Positions 1-9,184 of a stretch of 64,000 nt of DNA are shown here, one piece after another. The notes under the pieces are model-generated. The model saw only the letters and a list, made by a program, of their open reading frames with translations, was not told the DNA's origin and searched no databases. A program made the position numbers and the translations under genes. The stretch lies in contig NJFT01000046.1 in assembly GCA_002221725.1 (NCBI GenBank), forward strand, positions 1 to 64,000, written 5' to 3'. The number at the start of each line of letters is the position of its first letter. Position 1 is the stretch's first letter. Origin of the DNA: Scedosporium boydii. Lineage: Eukaryota; Ascomycota; Sordariomycetes; Microascales; Microascaceae.

Positions 1-1290
1 CCCCCTCCCCCTCCAAGCCCAACACCTCATCTCCCTCGCCCTCGGCGCCCCTTCCTCCCCCCTCCCCATCGAAGAAGAACCCCTCCCCTTGATAAGCGGC
101 CGCTCCGCCATCCTCTCCCTCCGCGCCGACCCCCCGCCTACCTGCTCGCCCGGCGAATCCGTCTGCGACACCGGCTGCATCCCCCGCGGCGCGAACTGCT
201 GCCGCTTCGGTAACAATGCCTACTGCGACGAGGGCGAGTACTGCTCCTCGGACAACATTTGCTGTCCGTTGGGGAAGGCTTGTCCCGGGCCTGGGGCTTG
301 TAAGGAGGGGTTTGTGAGGTGTGGGGAGGGGTGTATTCCGGTGGGGTTTGTGTGCTGTACCTCTTGGTATTGTAAGTTGGTCTTTCTTTTTTTTCCTCCG
401 CGAGCGGAGCATGGAAAACAGAGAAAGGAGATGACTTTGCTGACAAGAGAAACTTTCAAGGCAATCCGGGTGATACTTGCTCGAACACTGGATGCGCCGG
501 TGTTCCCAACGGAGGAAGCAGCAGTTCTACAAGGGTCCCGGGATCTCCAACAGGTGGACCTCCCCCCGCCGGTCCTTCTCCTACAAGCAGCCGTGGCTCG
601 GGCGGTCCTCCCGGGGCTCCTCCCGGTGGATCATCAGCCAGCAGCCGAGCTCCCACCGGCGGCCCGCCCTCTGGACCCGCACCTACGAGCAGCAGGGGAC
701 CCGGTGGCGGGCCTCCTCCCTCAGGCCCCGAGCCTTCCAGCACTCGCGGCGCAGGCGGTCCGCCATCTGGTGGTCCCTCCCCATCGAGTACTCGCGCACC
801 TGGCGGTCCTCCTCCGTCCTCCGGACCGTCTCCCACTGGCAGCAGCAGAGCTCCAGGTGGTCCGGGCAGCCCAGGTGCAGGACCTTCTAGCAGCGCCGGA
901 CGAGGTGGACCTCCCGGCGCGAGCTCGAGTGGGGCCTGCGAGATCAGGACCGTAACCGTCACCGCTGGCGCTGGGGGCGGTGGTGGTGCAGGAGGCCCTG
1001 GAAGTGGTGGCGCTTCGCCTACTGGCGGCAGTGGCTCCGGAGGGCCGGGTAGTGGAGGAGGTTCAGGAGGCGGCGCGGGAAGCGGAGGACCCGGCCTTGG
1101 AAGCCCGAGCGCCGGAGCACCCAGCGGTAGCGGAAGTGCTCGGCAACCGCCAAGCTCGGCGGCGAGCGCAATTGGTGGACCTTCTGCGACGAGGCCTGTT
1201 ACTGTCAGTGGTGCGAGGAGGTTGGAAAGTAGCAATGGGGCACTTGTTGGGATGGTTGTTGTGGTTGTTGGTGGCATGGTTCTTCTCTAA
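1..1290 (+). CDS. Cysteine-rich GPI-anchored surface protein, 5' partial
   Basis: The open frame runs in from the left edge (frame starting at base 2), so the start codon and probably the signal peptide lie outside the window. Exons are <1-371 and 461-1290. The 89-nt intron has a GTAAGT donor and a TTTCAAG acceptor, and splicing joins WYC to NPGDTC. The N-terminal part holds about 18 cysteines in two similar modules, each with a GCIP-x4-CC core followed by a YC..G..CS stretch. Then comes a long Gly/Ser/Pro-rich, mucin-like stalk with recurring SSTRAPGG/SSRGPGG units. The protein ends in a hydrophobic tail (GALVGMVVVVVGGMVLL) directly before the stop, as in GPI-attachment signals. I infer a cell-wall or plasma-membrane protein. 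The cysteine spacing recalls small knottin or chitin-binding modules, but I cannot assign a ligand or a gene name. Confidence 0.75.
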
Positions 1291-1450
1291 GTGACTGGAT
1301 CCCGATTGTGGGGCTTTGGGGTCTTCTTTCTTTTCTTTTACTCTCATGATCTCTCGTATATATTCGGTCATTTCTGTTTATTTCTATTTTTATACCGTTA
1401 CCTTGTCCTTCGCTACCATACGAAGTAGTTGCGCATCTAGCCGAATTGAC
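1252..1450 (+). repeat. Inverted repeat, intact arm (3' end of surface-protein gene)
   Basis: The last codons and the 3' flank of the surface-protein gene recur in inverted orientation at 6581-6764. The two arms share a run of about 30 nt around the CTTTTACTCTCATGATC block and a 29-nt perfect run starting ATACCGTTACC. The stop codon context CTAAGTGACTGGAT is identical in both. The arms flank argininosuccinate synthase. The remainder, 1451-1671, is the short interval between convergent genes, and I see nothing else in it. Confidence 0.8.
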
Positions 1451-1671
1451 CAGGTACGTAAGTCTCACCAGGCGACGGAGTTATTCTACCGCCTTAATCA
1501 ATACGATGAATGCAGACAGTACGGCGAGACAATCAGAATAGCATCCAGATTTTGGGTCACTCTTCCAACCGCGAGACTGAACTACCGCATGGCGGGCCTT
1601 GAGCCCCGTAAGTTTTCGCCGTCTACCGAAAGGTGCCGAAACCTCTCGAGGCGGACATGCCGAATCTGGTC

Positions 1672-3762
1672 TTAGACACGGGCAAGGGGCTCGCCGTCCT
1701 TGATCTTCCTCGCACCGTACTTCTCGAGGCGGATAGACTGTATGGAGATGAAGCCCGACGCGTCTTGGGGCGTCCAGTTCATGTCCAGAGTGTCCATGCT
1801 GCTCTCATCGGCAGAGTAGAGGTTGGAGGTCTCGCTGGAACGTCCAACGACGTACGCGCAACCCTTATAGGCGACGAGACTTACCTTGCCCTCGACTTGA
1901 CGTTGCGAGAACTTGATGGCATGCTGGACAAACTCCCGTTCAGGGCTGAAGTACATGCCTAGTTGAAGAGAGTTAGGGTGTTCTATTTAACGACAAGGCG
2001 TGAGCGTGGACGGAGATGACCAACCGTTGTAGATAGCGTCTGACCAGTCCTTCGAAAGACGGTCGCGGATGGAGCGCACCTTGGAGTCCATGACGAGTCC
2101 TTCAAGATCCAGATGAGCCTGTCGAAGAATCGTTAGGCCGGGAGTATCTATGGACGTGATGTTAGAAATTGTACGGTCATTTGGAACTAGATCTAGTTGC
2201 ATACCGTAACAGCCCCTGCTCTTCAGGCCTAAGAGAGAGAGAGAATCGTCAGCGGATGACACAGATGACAGCAATACACTTCCTAGCGAGCGCCAACCCA
2301 CCGATAAACCTGGACTCGACAATGTCGACACGTCCAATTCCTAGTAATTGGTCAGCAGGGATTCAAGGAGCTTTCGTAGTTTGAAGCCTCACCATTGGCC
2401 CGGCCGATCTCATTTGCTTCCTTGAAAATCTCCAGCGAGCCGGTGATGACCTTGCCGCCGACCTCAAGCTTGACGGGAACGCCCTGCTCGAAATGGACGG
2501 TGAAGGGTGTCGGCGCATCAGGAGCCTTCATCGGATCTACGGATGTACGTCAGCGTCTACTCGGCTTGGTTGGAATGGCAGAAGCGAGCGCCTTACCAAC
2601 AGTGCGCTTCCACATATCCTTCGGGGGCTCCATGTCTGTTTGCTCGAGGATCTGATAAGGGTCAGCACGCTTCAAGATAGAGTTTATCAAGTGGATGTAA
2701 GGGCGACTTACTCCGGCCTCATAGCTGCAGTGGATGATGTTGTCGTCCATGGACCAGGGGGCCTTGGGCGTAGAGCTAACGGGGATGTTTTGCTCAGCGG
2801 CGAACTTGAGTAGATCCGCACGTCCTCTGTGCGCTCGTCAGCTTGGCTTCTAGAAAGCGAGGGGTGAGTGATCACAAACGCGAATCGGTTGTAGAATTCT
2901 GGCATGCGCCACGGAGCCAGAACCTTCAGGGTGGGGTCGCAGGCCTTCCATGCCAGCTCAAAGCGAACTTGACTAAGGAGAAAGAAGTAAGTATCGAAAC
3001 AGAGGCGGGCTCCTTGGAGATATAGACATACTCGTTCTGGAGAAACGTTAGCATCAGGACCGCGCAAAGACAGGATTCAAAAAACTTACACCCTTGCCGG
3101 TACCTGAGGAAATAGGAAACCTGTGTTAGCAACTTGTCGATACAACAAGCGGGCGGTGACCTAGCCGGGAGGCCGCTTACATCCGTGGCTCAGAATCGTG
3201 CAGTTGTACTCCTTCGCGACTTTGACCATCGCCCTGGCGATCACCGGGCGGGCAAGACTCGTCCCGAGCAGGTCTTCTCGATGTTAGCTGGGATGTGGAT
3301 AAGCGGTCAAGCTGAGTTATCTTACATCGGTCCTCATAGATTGCGTTGCCTATGGATATCAAGTGTCAGCAGGCTCATAGAACTCACTCCAAGACGCAGA
3401 GCGGGTGGACCCACATTGAATGGCAGGCCAGACCAGTTCGTCAATAAGCTCCTGTTGGACATCCTGGATGATCATGCGCTCAGCTCCGAGCTTAAGGGCC
3501 TTGGGCTCCACAGCCTCGAAGTCCTCCTCCTGACCGCAATTGGCAAGAAAGCACACGACCTCATAGCCTTGCAAAACCAACCACCGGAGGATTGTACTAG
3601 TGTCAAGGCCTATCACGTCCATGAGTATGAATTCGTGATCTTCTCTTAAGCGCGTTTAACTTACCGCCTGAGTAGGCACTGAATCAGGTCATTCGTCAGT
3701 CAAGCTATAGTATCTTACACTGGCGTCGAAATGACTCACAGGCAAACACGTTCCGGCGCCAT
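1672..3762 (-). CDS. ARG1: Argininosuccinate synthase, 15 exons with micro-exons
   Basis: Catalyses citrulline + aspartate + ATP to argininosuccinate, the penultimate step of arginine synthesis, in the cytosol. Exons on the minus strand: 3762-3740, 3678-3665, 3609-3415, 3349-3326, 3273-3181, 3103-3090, 3036-3032, 2972-2880, 2826-2712, 2651-2597, 2536-2393, 2340-2302, 2228-2205, 2147-2025, 1958-1672. They sum to 1,248 nt, giving 415 residues, the usual family length. Splicing rebuilds the ATP-pyrophosphatase motif AYSGGLDTS across three exons, then [50 protein letters not shown] and MYFSPEREF. Introns are 52-77 nt, all GT..AG. Exons of 14, 24, 14 and 5 nt are required to keep the conserved sequence. 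A TGACTCA element lies about 220 bases upstream of the start. The assignment is firm; the weakest splice call is the GTTTGT donor after the eighth exon. Confidence 0.95.
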
Positions 3763-6580
3763 TATAATGATTTCTTGAAGTATAAGAAGTGACGTGAAGA
3801 GGGAATTGCGGGAGATCAGACCCAAGGGTTAGATGCAAGAGGTATACGGGATGCAAAGCAACTTGGTGTCTGGCACAAAAGTTGGTGAAGATGCTGTATG
3901 TTTTTGTGGGACTGTCTCCTGATAGTGGATTGATTGTATTATATAATCTAGGCGCTGAAAATTGATAAGGGCTGGTTGAACCCCATGACTCACAGCACAT
4001 CCAGTTGGCTGGCTCGGCTTGATGTGGCCGGCTGGCTTGAGTTGCCGAACATTCTGGGAACAAACGTCGTGGGAAGGAAGTTTCCTGTGGGAGGAAAAAA
4101 ACGGTGCCCGATATCGTACTTGGAGGTCCTATGCCTGTCGTTCCAGGCAGGGCACGCCGGGCTATAAGCAGATGATATTGCATGACCTCTCCTAACTACT
4201 GCCTTCGCTGCTAATAATGAGAAGCGCATATATTATCCTCCATAGGTCTTTACAAGTCTTGGTCACCATGGCTGAAGGAGGTGAAAGCTAACGAAAGAAC
4301 GCAACGCAGGACTGGGTGGAACGGCCAAGTGCGAATGCAGGTCGGGTCGGCTTAGTCATAATCCGCATGGCGGGCGGTCTGCATCTTGCAACATGCCAAT
4401 TGAAGATGAAATCCTCATTGTGCCCACGTTTCTTCCACGCATTGGACCTGGCTGGCCATGCAAGCGATTTCGGTAGTGCTTTTAGCGGTAGCACCAGCAA
4501 CTTTTAGGAAGCCAGGCTCTTGATTGATCTTTCGTAAAAGGGGCATCAGTTGACGTGGGTGGGCGTGGGCGCCACCATCTTTTCAGCAAGATCACAAATC
4601 GCCTCTGACGATATCCACAAAATAAAGGCCCGTGAAACAGGTCGAAATGAGCGAGCAGAGAGCTCAGGGACGCGTGGATCATGGCGTTGAGAACGATGGG
4701 TCCTAGGTGGAGAGGGGCGGAGTCGGCGAGTCACAATTGAGGGGAGAATGATGAATGGTGGGAACAAGCCGTGGACCGGCGTGCCTGTGTTCCGCCCGCA
4801 GGGTTTTCACGTCTGCGTATACGAGGCGCTTCCATACGATGAATTACTCCGTCATCGAGGCACATTGGAGTACCGCAGCCCGGAGAAAGTATCAATTAAT
4901 CTCGGTCGGAAAAACTAGCAACTAACGGCGCCGCCCGATACACCATTGAAGTTGGTCGTCGCGGTCGTACTCGGTGATAAACCCTCCAACGTCCTCGACA
5001 ATACTACAATGAAAACTTCAGCTGTCACCCGTTCCAAGTCGTCTGTCGTCAACCCCATTTTGACTCATCGGGATCGGGTTTCATTGGACTCGCGCATTCT
5101 GATGGTTCAAATGTTTCTTTTGAAGTAATTGCGTGCTCGCTTCCTAATCTTGTCGATATCGTCCATACCTGTACCTTTTGTAAGTACAAAGTACAGGAAT
5201 AAAATGATTTTCACATGCGGCCGATACAATCGATATATGATGTCATGCGTGGCTGAACGAACCGCGGGGGTAAGAGGGGAGGAGGGGCTTGGAGGGGGGA
5301 GGGGAAGGGATGCCTTAAGGAGCAGGATTCTAGTCAATTGAGGAAACCACGCCCAGGAGAAGAGACGTGGAAACCTGTGCTGCCTACAAAGTTAGACACA
5401 CACCAGGGACATCAGGGTGTCAGAATAGGATCGTCCTGCAAGTCAAGGTCAAAAACACTGAACTTAACCATTAAATTATGTTGGTTTCTTTAGCCGCCCC
5501 ATCCCACGCAATTAGGGCGGAGGAGCCGTACCAAACTGTTTCCGGGTTCAGGGTCAGGGGTCCGACGAGGGTCTGTTCATCGATAGTTTATCCTGAGAAT
5601 CTGGGTGAGAGAATCGCCCCTCCGACATGTCCGCTTTCGTTCCTCTCGTTCCCACACGTTCCCACGCAGAGCTAAAAGATTTTAGGGTCGGTTCGCCAGT
5701 GAGTCTCAGGCACAGGTGGCTACACCAAAAATGAAAAAGAGAAAAAAAACTCGTGTGTCCAGTCAGTTCCCTGCAACGTTCCTTGCCCAGACTCGAATCG
5801 AACCTGCCAATACGCCACATGTACCGATTGCGCACAGCGACTGGCATCGGCCTCGCATCCGGGCCTACAGCGGCGCCGCCGCACTTGCAGGCTCCGTTAT
5901 CGACCAATTGTCTCTTGGATCTGGCTGGATCGAACACCCCATTTGGTGACCTTGTTGGCGTTTTCGCCAGATCCCATATCGCCATCGAGTCCATCTCACC
6001 ACTTTCTCTTTCAGGCCGAAGCCGGACAGCTCCATCCCGTATTTAATCTACATATTTGCATGACTGTTTCGACACGTGAGACTATATTTTAATTCTATCT
6101 TTAGAAACTGTTCCTGCGAAACTGGTTCATCTAGATTACGGCAAACTAGCATGATGTTCCGTGGTGTTCTTCGACCGGCTTCCATCGTCTTACCGCCTTG
6201 CCGGAGACGAACCACCGCCGATCGCCGTCGTCCAGATAAACTCCGAAGTAACAAGCAGATTTATCTTATTGGCAACAAGAGTCTTGGACGGAACGATATC
6301 CTGGTGATGTCACTTTGTTTCTCCGAGCTGTGTTTCGTGAACGCCTCTTTTGTGTCTATCCGCCAAGCTTGCTCGGTGTCAAAACCTGCACACCTCAGTA
6401 ATTCAGACAGCCCGCCACGATGTTCGCACACTGCGTCTAGTTAGACATCTCTCGTGGTGTATTTCTATTAATTTTATCTATTTTTCTCTTCATTTTTCCT
6501 CTCTTTTTTTCTTTTCTTTCGTCGCAGTTTGCCACCAGGTTCTTCCATTCGAGGGCCGAGTCTGCTGAGTTCAGAACGGC
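3763..6580. other. Gene-free interval upstream of ARG1
   Basis: About 2.8 kb with only short, frame-broken open frames and no domain I recognise. The part next to 3763 serves as the arginine gene's promoter. Purine-rich low-complexity DNA occurs at about 5266-5310. The longest minus-strand open frame (5554-5994) resembles no family I know and lacks codon regularity. No tRNA cloverleaf could be folded from the GTTCGA-like strings near 5790 and 5930. Confidence 0.5.
3986..3992. promoter_or_regulatory. TGACTCA, candidate CPC1/CpcA (Gcn4-type) site
   Basis: A perfect TGACTCA lies about 220 bases upstream of the argininosuccinate synthase ATG. This heptamer is the established binding site of the Gcn4/CPC-1/CpcA bZIP factors, which activate amino-acid biosynthesis genes during starvation. 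A second copy at 3732-3738 overlaps the donor of intron 1 and is probably fortuitous. Confidence 0.55.
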
Positions 6581-6764
6581 TTCAGTTCGGCCAGATGAGC
6601 AACTATGGTAGCGAAGGACAAGGTAACGGTATGAAATAGAAAATATCAATAGAAATGGCCGAATCTATACGAGAGATCATGAGAGTAAAAGAAAAGAGAA
6701 AAAAAAATCCAGTCACTTAGGGAAGAACCATCCCGCCAACAACTGCAACGACTGCAACAACCAT
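6581..6764 (-). pseudogene. Truncated inverted copy of the surface-protein gene 3' end
   Basis: Read on the minus strand, this segment encodes a hydrophobic tail (MVVAVVAVVGGMVLP) with a TAA stop at 6717-6719. It is followed by a 3' flank closely matching 1252-1450, including a 29-nt perfect run. The tail differs from the intact gene by an in-frame 6-nt insertion and substitutions that keep it hydrophobic. Upstream, at 6780-6890, the sequence becomes AT-rich and the homology ends. No cysteine-rich or stalk region is present. It is therefore a relic of a second gene copy, or of a duplicated 3' end, not a complete gene. Confidence 0.7.
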
Positions 6765-7479
6765 CCTCGAAGGAGCAAGATAGCAGCTGTACGGGCTTAA
6801 AAGATATCAAGATCGTATGTTAAAGGAGTATCAGATATATTTTTATCGTTAAAATCGTTAAAAACCCAATTCCTAATTGGCTTTAACTTAGATACTTTGG
6901 GCGGGATGGGGTGTGCGTAGTGACTCTCTCTCCAAGGTTGTTAAGCTCATGTCGTCTCCATGGGAATGCAACGGTAATGGGGGCTCTGGACTTCCCGTTC
7001 CTGATGGCTGATGGCCGACGGCGGACAGCGGACAGCGGACGGCGTATGGCTGATGGATCCGATGGACCATTGATCGTTTTCTTCGTATGATGCATGATTT
7101 CAATGATGCATCCGCGGATTCAATCGACGCAATCCAACCCCAGCTCTTCCTTGCTGACATACCTGCATCAACTGTCGTTATCTCGGTGCCGATAAATAGC
7201 TGCAGGTCTCCTCCCCTCCCACCAAGACCAAGTTTGTCTGACCCTGAACTCAATTCTCATCACTCAAGTTCATGAGCATCCATTAGCCTCAAATTGACCC
7301 TCACAAAGTTCATCTTATCCATATATATATCTATATACCTGTATGATATTAATCTTTTGTGGATAAGCCCTTTCAAAACCTCACAACATACCATCCCACA
7401 TCCAACCTCCCACACACGGTTCTATTCTCTATTCAGTCAAATCTACAACCCAGCGTTGAAACACTGAAACATTGAAACC
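6765..7479. other. Promoter side of D-lactate dehydrogenase, with short repeats
   Basis: No gene is seen. At about 7001-7070 there is a cluster of short imperfect direct repeats (GGCTGATGG three times, CGGACAG/CGGACGG four times). A 6830-6890 stretch is AT-rich. A pyrimidine-rich, CA-rich leader (7380-7479) precedes the dehydrogenase start. Confidence 0.5.
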
Positions 7480-8532
7480 ATGAGACTCGCCGTCTTCAGC
7501 GCAAAACCCTACGACAAGGTGTTCCTGGACCGCGCCCACCTCGCGCGGAACGGCAACGCCTCGTCCATCAAGCTCACTTACCACGACTTCGCCCTCACCC
7601 CCTCCACCGTCGACCTCGTCAGCGACGCCGACGCCGTGTGCGTCTTCGTCAACGACATTCTGACGGCCAAGGTTCTCGAAATTCTCGCATCCAAGGGCGT
7701 CCGGGGCGTGCTCCTCCGCTGCGCCGGCTACAACAACGTCGACCTCGAGGCCGCCGAAAGGCTCGGTCTCTCGGTCGCCAATGTGCCGTCCTACTCGCCC
7801 GAGGCCGTCGCCGAGTATGCCGTAGCGCTGATCCAGACCCTCAATCGCAAGACGCATCGCGCGTATAATCGCGTGCGAGAGGGCAACTTTGCGCTCGATG
7901 GGCTGCTGGGGCGCACGCTGCACGGCAAAACCGTCGGCATCATCGGCACGGGCAGGATCGGAATCTCCTTCGCGCGCATCATGAAGGGCTACGGCTGCAC
8001 CCTGTACGCCTTCGATCCCTTCCACAACAAGGCCTTTGAAGAGTACGGCGAGTACCTCGAGCTTGATGACTTGCTGCCGCGCTGCGATCTCGTGTCGCTG
8101 CATTGTCCGCTCATGGAGCAGACCAAGCACATCATCAACGAGCGGACCCTCGGCCTCATGAAGGACGACGCCATGCTCGTCAACACGTCGCGTGGTGGCC
8201 TCATCGACACCAATGCTGTCATTGCGGCGTTGAAGAACAAGAAGCTTGGTGGGCTCGCGCTCGACGTGTACGAGGGCGAGGGCAAGATCTTTTACAACGA
8301 CCACTCGGGCGAGATTATCGACGATGACCTGCTCGCGCGACTCATGACGTTCCCGAATGTCATCATCTCGGGCCATCAGGCCTTTTTCACTGTTGAGGCT
8401 CTGCAGGAGATTTCTGAGTGTACGCTTAGGAATCTTGAGGACCTTGTCAAGGGCAGGCATTGTCCTAATGCCCTGGTGAAGGAGGGCTTTACGCGGCTTA
8501 GGCGAGACTCTCTTCCGGTCAGGAACGTTTAG
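7480..8532 (+). CDS. D-lactate dehydrogenase, 2-hydroxyacid dehydrogenase family
   Basis: Intronless, 350 residues. It should interconvert D-lactate and pyruvate, or a related 2-hydroxyacid pair, with NAD(H). The Rossmann dinucleotide site GTGRIG starts near residue 156. The catalytic triad is in place: Arg238 in NTSRGGLID, Glu265 in DVYEGE and His299 in ISGHQAFFT. Spacing matches the bacterial LdhA-like branch of the family (about 330 residues) rather than glycerate or formate dehydrogenases. The start is supported by the canonical N-terminus MRLAVFSAKPYD. GC-rich codon usage with C-ending codons suggests good expression. No targeting peptide is obvious, so cytosolic. Substrate could be another 2-ketoacid. 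The absence of introns and the LdhA-like sequence leave open an old bacterial origin, which needs a tree to test. Confidence 0.92.
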   Translation: MRLAVFSAKPYDKVFLDRAHLARNGNASSIKLTYHDFALTPSTVDLVSDADAVCVFVNDILTAKVLEILASKGVRGVLLRCAGYNNVDLEAAERLGLSVANVPSYSPEAVAEYAVALIQTLNRKTHRAYNRVREGNFALDGLLGRTLHGKTVGIIGTGRIGISFARIMKGYGCTLYAFDPFHNKAFEEYGEYLELDDLLPRCDLVSLHCPLMEQTKHIINERTLGLMKDDAMLVNTSRGGLIDTNAVIAALKNKKLGGLALDVYEGEGKIFYNDHSGEIIDDDLLARLMTFPNVIISGHQAFFTVEALQEISECTLRNLEDLVKGRHCPNALVKEGFTRLRRDSLPVRNV

Positions 8533-9184
8533 AAGAGGTTCCGTCGGATTGACGAGGAGAGAGTTTGCGCGAAGAAGGATTTCATTTGTGTTCTTCTGTC
8601 CATTTCTTCATATTTCCTCTTCATTTTTATTTTCTTCACTATTACTCTTCTCCTTTTCTTTTTTCCTTTTTCCTTTAATGATCTAGGCTGGGAACGAAAA
8701 AAGAGGCGGTCGGCTATTGTCTATTTCGGAGATACCTGCGAGTAATTCGAGGCTTGGGGCGGCGACATACAATATTTGTAGATGCTAGACAGGAGGAGCA
8801 GGTTTTCTCCGCTCAACTCGGATAGGATAGATTGACGATTTGAATAATGAAACCATCAAACGGCGTTAAAATTGAGCCATCTTGCAATTGTTTGAACTGC
8901 CTTTGAAACTATTTTCCATCCTGCGACACACTATTCGTAGTTGGCGCGCCCGACAATTCGGCAATTATTAGTCCATCGGACCTGGACCGGCCCATGAGCT
9001 AAAGTCTCAAAAGTATCGCGATGATTGATAATCCATCAAATTCATCAATCTCAATTCTCACTTCTCAATATTTTCAGTCTTCCCCACAGACTCGTCCTCA
9101 AACCCGACATCCGCTCATCAAAATCCAAATGCCGCTCAGATAAATCGAACTCTTTGATCAATATCCTCCATCCTCCATCCTCTA
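8533..9184. other. Intergenic: dehydrogenase 3' flank and FMO promoter
   Basis: No gene seen. A strong pyrimidine tract (T/C-rich, about 8580-8680) follows the dehydrogenase stop and is likely 3' UTR. The rest is ordinary AT-richer DNA leading into the next start. Confidence 0.5.

Noticed and set aside
456..1277. 273-codon Pro/Gly-rich open frame on the minus strand
   Set aside because: It is the complement of the Gly/Ser/Pro stalk of the surface protein. The low-complexity composition alone keeps the antisense frame open.
3732..3738. Second TGACTCA as a regulatory site
   Set aside because: It overlaps the GTGAGT donor of ARG1 intron 1, which explains the sequence on its own.
5780..5945. 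Possible tRNA genes suggested by GTTCGATTC and GTTCGATCC strings on the minus strand
   Set aside because: The T-stem cannot pair properly in either case, and no acceptor stem or anticodon arm is found at the right spacing.
5554..5994. 146-codon minus-strand open frame as a gene
   Set aside because: No recognisable motif, no supporting splice structure, and composition like the surrounding non-coding DNA.
7429..8460. 343-codon minus-strand open frame
   Set aside because: Antisense to D-lactate dehydrogenase, whose catalytic residues are all present on the plus strand; caused by GC-rich third codon positions.
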